DNA from: JAZMZS01 sp045120955
Lineage (GTDB): Bacteria; Bacillota; Clostridia; Oscillospirales; CAG-272
Direction of reading: 5' to 3'
Assembly (NCBI GenBank): GCA_045120955.1
Contig: JBGVFH010000018.1
Location: 9,005-73,004, forward strand
DNA: 64,000 nucleotides
Notes under the pieces: model-generated
Databases searched by the model: none
Told to the model about the DNA's origin: nothing
Seen by the model: only the letters and a program-made list of their open reading frames with translations
In this document: in pieces, positions 1 through 9,703 of the stretch
Layout of the letters: each line of letters begins with the position of its first letter
Position numbering within the stretch: position 1 is the stretch's first letter
Made by a program: the position numbers and the translations under genes

Positions 1-1645
1 TGGGGAGGAGTCGGTAGAATATAGTCAGCAGCAGCGTGCGTATCTGAAAGCCGTCCTCGTCGGCATCGGTGCATATGATTATCTTTGACCAACGCAAAGA
101 TTTCAGATCAAACTGAGATATGTCCTTTTGCTTTGATTTTATCTCAACGCCGCATCCGATAACACGGAGAAGGTCAACTATGATATCACTTTTGAATATT
201 TTGTCGTAGGATGCTTTGAGGCAGTTGAGAGTTTTTCCTCTGACGGGGATGATAGCCTGAAATTCCGCATCTCGTCCGAGCTTGCAGCTTGACATAGCCG
301 AGTCACCCTCAACGATATATATTTCTCGCCTTTCGGGATCCTTTGAACGGCAGGGAACGAACTTTTCGACACGGTTTGCGACATCCATGGTTTTTGAGAG
401 CTTTTTCTTGATGTCGATACGGCTTTTTTCTGCCTCTTCACGGCTGTGCTTGTTTACGAGCACCTGCTTTGCGATAATATCAGTCTGAGTCGGATTTTCA
501 GCAAAGTATACCTCAAGCTGCCGTGTCAGAAATTCGGTCATTGCCTTTTGGATAAAGGTGTTGTTTATAGCTTTTTTCGTCTGGTTTTCATACGAGGTCT
601 GAGTAGAGAAGCTGTTTGATATGAGAAGAAGGCTCTCTTCTATGTCAGAGAAGGTTATCTTGCTTTCGTTTTTTGTATATTTTCCGCCTGCCTTGAGCAT
701 TCTGTCAATACCGTTTATAAAAGCGGTCTTTACTGCCTTGTCGGGCGCTCCGCCGTATTCAAGATAGCTTGCGTTGTGATAGTATTCAAGACGGGCGCAG
801 GTGTTTGTTATACAGAAGGCAAAGTCTGCCTTTACCTTGTAGTCCGCCTTGTCTTCACGGTCACGTCCCTGTGCGTTCATAGACCAAAGCACAGGTTCTG
901 TCATAGCTGTATCTCCGGCAATTTCTTTTACATAATCGGTTATACCGTTTTCGTAGAAAAATCTTTGCTCTTCAAACCCTCCGTTTTCCTGTTCGGTGAG
1001 AAGAATAAACTCAAGCCCTGTTACTACTGCCTGACGGTGAAGTACGTCAACGAAAAATTCATGAGGTATGGCAATATCCGTAAATACCTCAAGATCGGGT
1101 TTCCAGCGTATGACCGTGCCTGTGCGCTTTTCCTTTTTTTCAAGCTCTCTCTCGACAAGATCCGTGACGGGCTCTCCTTTTTTAAAGGATATCTCGCGCA
1201 CGTATTTTCCGTCATAGCTCTTTACGTCCATGTATTCGGAGGCGTACTGTGTTGAGCATGCTCCAAGACCGTTGAGACCGAGAGAATACTCGTAGCTTGC
1301 GCCTTCGTCATTGTTGTTATATTTTCCGCCTGCGTACATCTCGCAGTAAACAAGATACCAGTTGTATGCCTGCTCTTTTTCGTTCCATCCGAGCGGCACT
1401 CCTCGTCCTCTGTCATCTACCTCAAGCGAGTGGTCACGCCATACCGTGACCTTTATCTGCTTTCCGTAGCCCTCGCGTCCTTCGTCTACCGAGTTTGAGA
1501 GTATTTCAAAAAAAGAGTGTTCACACCCTTCAAGACCGTCCGAGCCGAAAATTACAGCAGGGCGTTTTCTTACTCTGTCAGCACCTTTGAGCGAGGTTAT
1601 GGAAGAGTCGTTATATTCGTTTTGTTTGTTTTTAGTCTCTGCCAT
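1..1645 (-). CDS. Divergent type IIA DNA topoisomerase, B subunit (GyrB/ParE-like), 3' end outside window
   Basis: This is the ATPase/TOPRIM subunit of a gyrase or topoisomerase IV-type enzyme; it would bind an A subunit and use ATP to pass DNA strands. The reading frame is open from the ATG at 1645 to the window edge (548 codons). The N-terminal GHKL ATPase shows EILSNSVDE (normally EVVDNSIDE), then VDDRGRGVPLG, then LGLNGLGA where GyrB has GLHGVG. The TOPRIM domain shows VEGDSAMSSCKLGRD, IPVRGKTLN and CTDADEDGFQIRTLL, so the acidic metal ligands are intact. The ATP-lid and QK-loop neighbourhoods depart from ordinary GyrB/ParE, which suggests the extra type IIA paralogue found in some Clostridia rather than the housekeeping enzyme. 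An AAGGAAG ribosome site lies just upstream, and the gene is divergent from the queG-addBA operon. Family is certain; paralogue assignment is inference. Confidence 0.88.
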   Translation of the reverse strand, partial: MAETKNKQNEYNDSSITSLKGADRVRKRPAVIFGSDGLEGCEHSFFEILSNSVDEGREGYGKQIKVTVWRDHSLEVDDRGRGVPLGWNEKEQAYNWYLVYCEMYAGGKYNNNDEGASYEYSLGLNGLGACSTQYASEYMDVKSYDGKYVREISFKKGEPVTDLVERELEKKEKRTGTVIRWKPDLEVFTDIAIPHEFFVDVLHRQAVVTGLEFILLTEQENGGFEEQRFFYENGITDYVKEIAGDTAMTEPVLWSMNAQGRDREDKADYKVKADFAFCITNTCARLEYYHNASYLEYGGAPDKAVKTAFINGIDRMLKAGGKYTKNESKITFSDIEESLLLISNSFSTQTSYENQTKKAINNTFIQKAMTEFLTRQLEVYFAENPTQTDIIAKQVLVNKHSREEAEKSRIDIKKKLSKTMDVANRVEKFVPCRSKDPERREIYIVEGDSAMSSCKLGRDAEFQAIIPVRGKTLNCLKASYDKIFKSDIIVDLLRVIGCGVEIKSKQKDISQFDLKSLRWSKIIICTDADEDGFQIRTLLLTIFYRLLP

Positions 1646-1705
1646 TTGTTACTTCCTTGTGTAATATAATTTGAAAGTGACACGCATTTTTCTTAATATT
1701 ATATT

Positions 1706-1734
1706 ATGATACCACGTTTTAGATCTTTTGTCAA
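1706..1734 (-). promoter_or_regulatory. Promoter of the topoisomerase B-subunit gene
   Basis: Read on the minus strand, TTGACA (1734-1729), a 17-base spacer and TATCAT (1711-1706) lie about 60 bases before the ATG at 1645. The position and fit to the sigma-A consensus make it the likely promoter. Confidence 0.75.
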
Positions 1735-1814
1735 TCAAAGAAATCAACTCAAACGCCCAATTCGCCTGCCGGTAAATTCTCAAAGCATAAAAAACTGTTT
1801 TTGCGTCTTATGAG

Positions 1815-1843
1815 TTGAAAAAGGGCGCTTTTTTTGATATAAT
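1815..1843 (+). promoter_or_regulatory. Promoter of the queG-like/addBA operon
   Basis: TTGAAA (1815-1820), 17 bases and TATAAT (1838-1843), about 50 bases before the first gene of the operon. It is back to back with the minus-strand promoter at 1706-1734. Confidence 0.7.
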
Positions 1844-1894
1844 TGCTTTAATTATATACACACATACATAGAAATCGGATAAAAGGTGAAGAAA

Positions 1895-2728
1895 ATGACT
1901 CTTGCCGAAATATTTGAGCATGAAAAAATCGAATACTTTGCGCCGATAGAGCTGTCAAGGCTGAAAATTACAAAGCCGTATCTGCTTGAGCGATGCGCCG
2001 TCAGAGCCGAGTGCGGGTCGGCTCTTATGATGTGTGTGCCGTATTTTTCGTCTATGCCGGAAAATATATCAGCATATGCCTGTGCTCGGGACTATCACCT
2101 TTATTTTGAGGGGCTCTTTGACCGTATCATACCGAAGCTCAGTCAGCTGTACCACGGGTACTCCTTCTACGGCTTTGCGGATCACTCGCCTATATCCGAG
2201 GTGGATGCCGCAGCCATGGCGGGGCTCGGGGTGATAGGGGACAACCGCCTTCTTATTACAAAAAAATACTCATCCTTCGTGTTTGTGGGTGAGATAATAT
2301 CCGATATGCCTGCAGAGGGGTACGGAATGTCCGTATATGAGGGAGAGACAAGGACCTGCACCCATTGCACAGCGTGCAAACAAGGCTGTCCCGTGGGGTT
2401 GGACATTTGCCTTTGTCTGTCGGCACTCACTCAAAAAAAGGGTGAGCTTGATGAAGAGCAAAAGCGGCGGCTCGCAGAGCACGGTGTTGCGTGGGGCTGT
2501 GATATATGTCAGAGTGTCTGCCCGTATACGAAAGCGGCGTTCGAGCGTGGGAGCATATACACTCCGATAGACTTTTTTTATGAGAGACGACTCGAAAAAA
2601 TAGACATTGACCTGCTGAACGGCATGAGCGACGAGGATTTTTCCGCCCGTGCATTTTCGTGGAGAGGCAAAGAGACTATAGCACGAAATCTCAAAATTCT
2701 CAAAGAAGGGACAAAAAAACAATGCTGA
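1895..2728 (+). CDS. QueG-like epoxyqueuosine reductase family protein, short form (two [4Fe-4S] motifs)
   Basis: QueG reduces epoxyqueuosine to queuosine in tRNA using cobalamin and two [4Fe-4S] clusters. This 277-residue product has the central family segment (ADHSPISE followed by AGLGVIGDN, matching the DxAPVxE...AGLGWIGKN region of QueG). It then has two ferredoxin-like cysteine motifs, CTHCTACKQGCP (~155-165) and CDICQSVCP (~202-209). It lacks the C-terminal HEAT-repeat tail of long QueG proteins. A GTG at 1886 is in frame, but the AAAGGTG ribosome site at 1882-1888 sits over it and is spaced correctly for the ATG at 1895, so 1895 is preferred. Its last bases overlap the addB start (ATGCTGA), indicating translational coupling. 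No other queuosine genes are nearby, so the exact substrate is uncertain; a generic Fe-S reductase is the alternative. Confidence 0.8.
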   Translation: MTLAEIFEHEKIEYFAPIELSRLKITKPYLLERCAVRAECGSALMMCVPYFSSMPENISAYACARDYHLYFEGLFDRIIPKLSQLYHGYSFYGFADHSPISEVDAAAMAGLGVIGDNRLLITKKYSSFVFVGEIISDMPAEGYGMSVYEGETRTCTHCTACKQGCPVGLDICLCLSALTQKKGELDEEQKRRLAEHGVAWGCDICQSVCPYTKAAFERGSIYTPIDFFYERRLEKIDIDLLNGMSDEDFSARAFSWRGKETIARNLKILKEGTKKQC

Positions 2729-5700
2729 GACTCATTTTCGGCGGATTTGGAAGCGGCAAGAGCAGACGTGTGCTTGACATGATAGGCGAGTGTACCGCAA
2801 AAAAAAGCGCATATGACAAAAGCATATATCTGATAGTACCCGAGCAGGATACGGTGCGTGCCGAGCTTGAAGCGGCAAGCACGCTTGCGCCGAAAACTGC
2901 GCTCTGCTTTGAGGTTCAGAACTTTTCCCGCCTTGCAAACTCGGTATTCCGTTCACTCGGAGGACTTTCATATAAATATGCCGACAGCGCATCAAAGGCA
3001 CTGTGTATGTGGCAGAGCATGAGCGCCTTGGGGGGGCTTTTGTATCAACCGTGCGAGGAGGCAGACGAGCACAGAATACACTCCGTGCTTTCCGTGATAA
3101 GTGAGCTGAGAGCCTCAGGAATTGATATAAAAAAGCTGGAGAATGCGGCAAACGCACTGGGCACGGCAACACCGCTCGGAAGGGAAATGCACGACTTGTC
3201 ACTTATCTGCACGGTATACGAGTCAACGCTCTCCGAGCTTTACAGTGACAGCGAAAAGGATATAGACAAGCTATGCGATCTGCTCGAATACAACAAGTTT
3301 TTTGCGGGATACGATATATTCATTGACGGCTTTTGCAGTTTTACCGCACCGCAGATGCGCTTGATCACGACACTTATACGTGATTGTGCAAGTGTAACCG
3401 TGACCTTGCCGATCGATCGTGAAAGAGGTCGGTATCTGTACGGGCTTGAGTCGGAGAATACCGCAAGGAGACTGGAGACAGCGGCGCAGAGCGTTGGAGC
3501 GGGTGTTGAGTACATAGACATACAGAAAAACAAGCGTGCGCTATATGATGATCTGAGATATCTCTCAGAAAATCTGTATCTGTCAAACTCCGATACATAT
3601 ACGGGCAGGTCCTCGCACATTGAGCTTTACGAATGTGCAGATGCCCGTGAGGAGGCAGAGGCGGTGTGCACCCTTATACAAAAGAAGGTTCAGGGCGGCG
3701 CAAGATACCGTGATATTGCTGTTGTGGCGAGAAACGCACAGGACTATGCGGGTATACTTGACAATGCCTTTGAGAGGCACGGTATTCCTTGCTTTTTCTC
3801 CTGCGAGACACGCCCCGAGTCTCACCCGATGATAAAGCTCGTATACTCTGCTTTTTCGCTGTTTTGCAAAAACTGCCGCAGAGAAGAGGTAATTTCATAT
3901 CTTAAGACAGGTCTTTGCGACGTAGAGGCTGATGACTGTGACATATTTGAAAAATACGTAAATACATGGAAAATAAACGGAAGTCGTTTTCTTGCCGACG
4001 AGGATTTTTGCAACAGCCCCGGCGGCTACACGGATATAAAGACAGAAAGATTCGACCAAATACTTGAGCGTGTGAACCGCACAAAAAAGCAGTTCTGCGC
4101 ACCGCTTATACCGTTTTTTGAGTCGCTTAAAAAGGAAAACACGGTAAAGGATATCTGCGTTTGTCTCTGGAGATATCTCGATGCTCTGAAAATAAGAGAC
4201 AAGATGGAAGCAGAGGCGGCGGAATACGAACGCACGGGAGACGAGCAGTCGGCGAGGGAGTGCGAGGGGATATTCAACTGCTTTGCGGATACGCTCGATA
4301 CGCTTGTAGCTACCGTAGGCGGGCAAAAGGTATCTGCGCATGAATTTTCAAAGCTGCTCCGTATGTGTATGCGGACAAAAAAGGTGTCCGTCATTCCGAC
4401 CTCTGCCGATGCGGTGACAGTCGGGGATGCGCATATGCTCAGAGCCGCAGGGATAAGGCATATCTTTTTGATAGGGGCTTGTGACGGCAGTTTTCCCCTC
4501 GCAATCAAGGATAACGGTTATTTTGATTATATAAAAAGAAAACAGCTTTCGGCTGTGGGTATTGACATCGAGTACGATATTGAGCTTGACGCTTCCAAAG
4601 AGATGTTTTATTATGCAAGAGCCGTGTGTGCTGCCTCAGAGAGTGTAAGCATCCTCTACGGAGGTGCGGACGCGTCTGGTACTGCGGTCAAAATCTCAAA
4701 TTCGTCTCTCAGTCTCATGAGGCTGATGAATATAGAGCGGGTATGCAGATACGGTGAGCTTCCGATAGAGGAGAGGGTATACGATGCGGCATCGGCGGAG
4801 GAGACGGCGCTGACGGCCGACTTTGAGTCTGACAGAGAAAATGCGGGCATATGTGCGCTCTCGCTTATCTCGGCTGAGACGAGAAAAGAGCCGTACGAGC
4901 TGCAGAAAAAGCTGTCAGACGAGACTCGCAGAGTCCTGTTTTCAAAGAAGCTCGCAATGACTCAGGCGAGGCTTGAGAGCTATGCAAGGTGTCATTTTGC
5001 GTTTTTCTGCCGTTATCTTCTGCGCCTTGAGCAGAACTCTGAATATGATTTCGGTGCGGCGGATATCGGAAATTTCGTTCACTCCGTGCTCGATTCGCTG
5101 ACAGAGCAGTTAACGGTGGACGGGGTGTTCCGCTCGGATATTTCGGAGACAGAGCTTGAGCAAAGAGCCGAGAGGATCATTTCCGACTATATCAGCCGTG
5201 TATGCCCCGAAAACGACCGCAGAAGCGCCAGACTGCTCGGGCTTATCCGCAGGATACGCCGCTCGGTCAGCCTTATAGCTTCAAATATATGCCGTGAGTT
5301 TGAGCAGTCGAGATTTGTTCCGATAGCGCATGAAATGCAGATAAAGGATAACTCCCCCTTCAATCCCTCTCCGCTTGAGTTCACGCTTGAGCAGGGAGCC
5401 AAGCTCTCTATATACGGTACGCTTGACCGTGCGGATGTTTACCGCAGAGGGGATGATGTATACGTCAGAGTAATTGACTACAAAACGGGAGCAAAGGACT
5501 TTTCGATGAAGGACATCGAGATGGGGATGAATTTGCAGCTCATGATATATCTCTTTACCGTGTGCGCACAGACAAACGAGCAATTCAAGCGGATGCTCGG
5601 ATGCCCCGAGGGCGGACGGCTTTTGCCTGCGGGCATGCTTTATTACTCGGCATCCGTTGCGGATGTTAACCTTACCTCTCCGAAAAGTGCGGAGGATGTG

Positions 5701-6060
5701 AGAAAAGAAGCGGAGCGTGCGCTTGCGAGAAAGGGACTTCTTACAAATGACGAGGCTGTTCTTCGTGCAATGGAGCCGGAGCTTGACGGAAAATACATAG
5801 CGGTCACAGCGTCGGAGGACAAGCTGAAAACGGGCAGGGGAATATCTCTTATAGGTGCGGACGAGTTTGATGCTTTGCAAAAGCAGGTGGGAGACGTTAT
5901 CACATCTATTGCAAACGAGCTGTGCGCAGGTAAGGTAGAGGCAGAGCCTATGGTCTATGGCGGAGTAAAGTCATGCGCATGGTGCGAGATGAGAGCGATA
6001 TGCCGCCGATATGATAACGACGGTACGGCGTCCGCAGAGAATGCGGACGATGCAGAGTAG
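2722..6060 (+). CDS. addB: ATP-dependent helicase/deoxyribonuclease subunit B
   Basis: AddB is one half of the AddAB helicase-nuclease that resects double-strand breaks and loads RecA. The ATG at 2722 lies inside the end of the previous gene and follows an AGAAGG ribosome site, giving 1112 residues, close to the usual ~1150. Visible features are an N-terminal Walker A (FGGFGSGKSR, ~6-15) and a C-terminal RecB-type nuclease with VIDYKTGAK (D919, K921). Four cysteines form the iron-sulfur staple: one at ~757 and the cluster CAWCEMRAIC at ~1085-1094 (C-x2-C-x5-C), exactly the AddB pattern. addA starts 17 bases downstream. All hallmark residues are present, so it should be functional. Confidence 0.95.
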   Translation: MLRLIFGGFGSGKSRRVLDMIGECTAKKSAYDKSIYLIVPEQDTVRAELEAASTLAPKTALCFEVQNFSRLANSVFRSLGGLSYKYADSASKALCMWQSMSALGGLLYQPCEEADEHRIHSVLSVISELRASGIDIKKLENAANALGTATPLGREMHDLSLICTVYESTLSELYSDSEKDIDKLCDLLEYNKFFAGYDIFIDGFCSFTAPQMRLITTLIRDCASVTVTLPIDRERGRYLYGLESENTARRLETAAQSVGAGVEYIDIQKNKRALYDDLRYLSENLYLSNSDTYTGRSSHIELYECADAREEAEAVCTLIQKKVQGGARYRDIAVVARNAQDYAGILDNAFERHGIPCFFSCETRPESHPMIKLVYSAFSLFCKNCRREEVISYLKTGLCDVEADDCDIFEKYVNTWKINGSRFLADEDFCNSPGGYTDIKTERFDQILERVNRTKKQFCAPLIPFFESLKKENTVKDICVCLWRYLDALKIRDKMEAEAAEYERTGDEQSARECEGIFNCFADTLDTLVATVGGQKVSAHEFSKLLRMCMRTKKVSVIPTSADAVTVGDAHMLRAAGIRHIFLIGACDGSFPLAIKDNGYFDYIKRKQLSAVGIDIEYDIELDASKEMFYYARAVCAASESVSILYGGADASGTAVKISNSSLSLMRLMNIERVCRYGELPIEERVYDAASAEETALTADFESDRENAGICALSLISAETRKEPYELQKKLSDETRRVLFSKKLAMTQARLESYARCHFAFFCRYLLRLEQNSEYDFGAADIGNFVHSVLDSLTEQLTVDGVFRSDISETELEQRAERIISDYISRVCPENDRRSARLLGLIRRIRRSVSLIASNICREFEQSRFVPIAHEMQIKDNSPFNPSPLEFTLEQGAKLSIYGTLDRADVYRRGDDVYVRVIDYKTGAKDFSMKDIEMGMNLQLMIYLFTVCAQTNEQFKRMLGCPEGGRLLPAGMLYYSASVADVNLTSPKSAEDVRKEAERALARKGLLTNDEAVLRAMEPELDGKYIAVTASEDKLKTGRGISLIGADEFDALQKQVGDVITSIANELCAGKVEAEPMVYGGVKSCAWCEMRAICRRYDNDGTASAENADDAE

Positions 6061-6076
6061 AGAGGAGGCTTGAGAC

Positions 6077-9000
6077 ATGGGAGTAAAATGGACGGATGCT
6101 CAGCTCGATGCGATAAACTCACGTGACAGAACTATGCTTGTTTGTGCCGCGGCAGGCTCGGGCAAAACTGCAACCTTGACAGAAAGAATAATCCGACGCC
6201 TCACAGACAAAACAAACCCCTCGGATATATCAAGAATGCTCGTTGTTACGTTTACACGCAATGCGGCAACGGAGCTGAGAGAAAAAATATACAAGGCGCT
6301 GAGTGCCGAGCTTGAGCGTGACCCGACGGACAAGTTTTTGTCGCTTCAGCTTATGAAGCTGCCCGGTGCGAGGATAAGCACCATACACAGCTTTTGCTTT
6401 GATATAGTAAAAAGGAATGCGGCAAAGCTGGGGCTTGGCACATCGGTAAGGATAGGGGACACGGCAGAGAATGAGATAAGAGCTCGAAGAGTCATGGAAG
6501 AGGTCGTTTATGACTTTTATGACAGGGAGGCGGCAGAGGAAAGCGCCTTTGACTTTGCTATGCTGTCCGAGAGCATCACGAGCGCAAAAGGCGAGGGGAC
6601 GCTGTCAGAGATATTTCTTTCCTTATATAAAAAGCTGTGCTCCTATGCAGGAGGAGCTGCGACTCTCAGCAATGTGGCAGGGGACTATGAGCGTGTGTGT
6701 CAAAATGACTTTTTCGATACACGCTACGGAGAAATATACAAAGAGGAGCTTGTGCTGAAGCTTGAGGGTTTTTCTCATAAATACGGCATCTGTATAAACT
6801 GTCTCAGAGATGAAAACGACAGCCATCCGTATCTTGCGGCACTATACTCTGATCTTGAATATATAAAAAGAGTCTTGACTGCGGCAGACTCGGGATATTC
6901 TGCTGTCAAATGTATGATAGACGGCTGTACCTTTCAAAAGCTGGGAACGGTCAAAAGAGGAAGTGCTACCGTTGCGTCGGAGAACGCAAAAATATTGCGC
7001 TCGGAGCTGAAGGCTGAGATGAAACGCTTTGCCGAGATGTTTGCATACACCCCGTCCGAGCTTGACGATGCTGCGGCGAAGACAGCCACGCTTTCAAAGA
7101 CGCTGTCAAAAGTGCTGTGCGAGTTTGAGCGGAGATTCAGAGAAGAGAAAAAGGATGCGGGCGTCCTTGATTACAACGACCTTGAATATTACGCTCTGCG
7201 TGCTTTGTACGACGGAGATGAGAGAAGCGAGGCGGCAAAAGAGCTTGAAGCGCTGACCGATGAGATATACATAGACGAGTATCAGGATGTAAATGAGGTG
7301 CAGGACAAAATTTTTTCTGCGATATCAAACGGACACAACCTCTTTATGGTGGGAGACGTCAAGCAATCCATATACAGCTTTCGCGGAGGCGAGCCGTCTA
7401 TATTTACGGCAAGGCGGGACAGCTACGAAAAGTATGACAGAGAAAAAAATACATCTGCCGCTCCGTGCGCAGTCTTTATGCAGAACAATTTCAGATGCGA
7501 CAGCACGGTAGTCGATTATGTAAACGGGATATTTGCCTGCTTGCTCGGCAAAGCAAACGGCAGATTTGAGTATATCAACGAGGACGAGCTCGTTTATTCA
7601 AAGGACGGCGGAAAAATATCCGAAAACGAGGTGTACCCGAGGCTCGTTATATGCGAAAACGCAGATGAAAATACCGACAAAAGCTTTAACCCCGAGGCGG
7701 CATTTGTTGCGGATGAGATAGTTCGATTGCTCAAGGAGGGGCACAACAACAACGGCAAAAGAATAGTGCCGTCGGATATTGCGATACTTCTGCGCTCCGA
7801 CAGGGCAAGCTCTGCCGTTTACAAGAGAGAGCTTGAGCGCAGGGGAGTGCCTGTTGTGAGCGGTGAGAAAAGCTCACCGTTTGACAGCCCTGAGCTTCAG
7901 CTTGTGCTCTGTATGCTCAATGCCATAGACAATCCTCACAGAGACGTATACCTTGCGGGGGTATTGCTTTCCGAGATATACGGCTTTACTCTTGACGAGC
8001 TTGTAATGATAAAGAGAGAATACAAGGAGTCGCTTTCCTTGTATGACTCGCTTGTGCGGTACACCGAGGCGCACGGCTTTGAAAAGGGCAGAGAGTTTAT
8101 CCGTGAGAGAGACAGGTACAGAGAATTGTCAAAGAAAAAGCCGATAGACAAGCTCATTTGGCAGATATACCTTGAAAGCTCACTGCTTTGCGTTGCTGTG
8201 TCAAAATACAAAAATGTCTATGCAAGACGCAAGGCAAAAAGAAACTGTATGCTTGTATACGAGTATGCACGCAGCTTTGAGTCGGGGGCGAGTCGGGGGC
8301 TGTACAGCTTTATAGAGTATCTAAACGGAATTATCAGAGATAATACTTTCCCCGAGACAAGCGCAGACAGCTATGCTGACGGGGTGAAGATAATGTCCAT
8401 GCACGCATCAAAGGGACTTGAATTTCCCGTATGCTTTGTCTGCGATACTGCGAGAAGCTTTAATAAGACAGACCTTGCCGACAGGCTGATGTACGAGCCG
8501 CAGGTCGGCATAGGATTTAAGTTGAGGGGAGCTGATGGATTTTCCGTTACGGACACACCTTTTCGCCGTGCTGTGAGCATGTACAGAGACAAGCTTTCCT
8601 CAGAGGAAGAGATGCGCATACTGTATGTTGCGCTGACCCGTGCAAGAGAAAAGCTCTATATCACTGCAAAGCCCGCAGGCAGAGGCGGAAGCTACGAGAA
8701 AATGATAGAGAAGGCAAGCTACGGTGCGGAGATGTTTTGCAAAACCACCGTGTCCGAGATATTAAACTTTGCCGACGGGATATTGCTCGCAACACAGACA
8801 GAGGCGCTTTGCGTTCCGTGCGAGAGGGTGAGCGTCAGCGACAAAGAAATACCGCAAATATTCGAAAGCGTGACCGAGCGCAGAGAGTCTGAGTCGGCGG
8901 ATAATGACAAGGTCGATCAGATGCTTAGCACACTCAAAAAAAGGATAGATTATGTCTATCCTTACCGAAGAATGACACGTATAAAGGCGAAAATGTCCGT

Positions 9001-9703
9001 GTCAAAGCTATATCCGGGCGTGCTTGACGAGGTCGGTGAGAGCGATGCCGAGAATGCCGAAATAAAGCCACTGAGCTTTACCTCACAGCCGAGCTTTATG
9101 AGTGAGGAGAGGTCGGCGAGCGCCGCCGAAAAAGGCACCGCTACCCACCTTATAATGCAGTTTGCGGATTTTTCAAAAATGCAGGAGCATGGGGTAGCAG
9201 CCGAGCTTGAGCGTCTCGTTCGAGAGGGCTTTATTGACGGGCAAAGCGCTCGGATAGCCAATATAGCTTATATAGAAAAATTTCTTGACAGCGGCTTTTA
9301 CCGCCGTATTCGCTCTGCTGACAGGCTGTGGAGAGAATTCAGATTTAATCTGCAGCTTGATGCGGCGTTGTTTTGCGAGGATGAAGATGCAAAGGCAGAG
9401 CTTTCGGGAGAGAAGCTGCTCGTTCAGGGTGTTATCGACGGATTTTTTGCCGAGGGTGAAAATATAGTGCTTTTTGATTACAAGACAGACTACCTGAGTG
9501 AATATGAGCTCTCACACCCCGAGGCTGCGAGAGCGAAGCTTTCCGCGCGCCATGCAGAGCAGTTATGCTATTACAGATTGGCGCTCGAGCGGATATTCGG
9601 CAGAAGGGTAGAGGAGGTATATATATACTCGCTTCCCCTCGGCAAAGAGGTGCGAGTGGATATATCGGATGAGATACTGAAAAATGTTAGGGTGGTTGAC
9701 TGA
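6077..9703 (+). CDS. addA: ATP-dependent helicase/nuclease subunit A
   Basis: AddA is the UvrD-type 3'-5' helicase and 3'-strand nuclease of the AddAB recombination complex. The 1208-residue product starts MGVKWTDAQLDAI, a typical AddA Q-motif, followed by Walker A CAAAGSGKTA (~23-32). Further on are IDEYQDVN (helicase motif II), GDVKQSIYSFRG (motif III) and VALTRAREKLY (motif VI). The C-terminal nuclease motif LFDYKTDYL is intact. Length matches the family (~1230). An AGAGGAGG ribosome site precedes the ATG. Its stop codon overlaps the ATG of the next gene (TGATG), so the shikimate-kinase-like gene is translationally coupled to it. Confidence 0.96.
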   Translation: MGVKWTDAQLDAINSRDRTMLVCAAAGSGKTATLTERIIRRLTDKTNPSDISRMLVVTFTRNAATELREKIYKALSAELERDPTDKFLSLQLMKLPGARISTIHSFCFDIVKRNAAKLGLGTSVRIGDTAENEIRARRVMEEVVYDFYDREAAEESAFDFAMLSESITSAKGEGTLSEIFLSLYKKLCSYAGGAATLSNVAGDYERVCQNDFFDTRYGEIYKEELVLKLEGFSHKYGICINCLRDENDSHPYLAALYSDLEYIKRVLTAADSGYSAVKCMIDGCTFQKLGTVKRGSATVASENAKILRSELKAEMKRFAEMFAYTPSELDDAAAKTATLSKTLSKVLCEFERRFREEKKDAGVLDYNDLEYYALRALYDGDERSEAAKELEALTDEIYIDEYQDVNEVQDKIFSAISNGHNLFMVGDVKQSIYSFRGGEPSIFTARRDSYEKYDREKNTSAAPCAVFMQNNFRCDSTVVDYVNGIFACLLGKANGRFEYINEDELVYSKDGGKISENEVYPRLVICENADENTDKSFNPEAAFVADEIVRLLKEGHNNNGKRIVPSDIAILLRSDRASSAVYKRELERRGVPVVSGEKSSPFDSPELQLVLCMLNAIDNPHRDVYLAGVLLSEIYGFTLDELVMIKREYKESLSLYDSLVRYTEAHGFEKGREFIRERDRYRELSKKKPIDKLIWQIYLESSLLCVAVSKYKNVYARRKAKRNCMLVYEYARSFESGASRGLYSFIEYLNGIIRDNTFPETSADSYADGVKIMSMHASKGLEFPVCFVCDTARSFNKTDLADRLMYEPQVGIGFKLRGADGFSVTDTPFRRAVSMYRDKLSSEEEMRILYVALTRAREKLYITAKPAGRGGSYEKMIEKASYGAEMFCKTTVSEILNFADGILLATQTEALCVPCERVSVSDKEIPQIFESVTERRESESADNDKVDQMLSTLKKRIDYVYPYRRMTRIKAKMSVSKLYPGVLDEVGESDAENAEIKPLSFTSQPSFMSEERSASAAEKGTATHLIMQFADFSKMQEHGVAAELERLVREGFIDGQSARIANIAYIEKFLDSGFYRRIRSADRLWREFRFNLQLDAALFCEDEDAKAELSGEKLLVQGVIDGFFAEGENIVLFDYKTDYLSEYELSHPEAARAKLSARHAEQLCYYRLALERIFGRRVEEVYIYSLPLGKEVRVDISDEILKNVRVVD

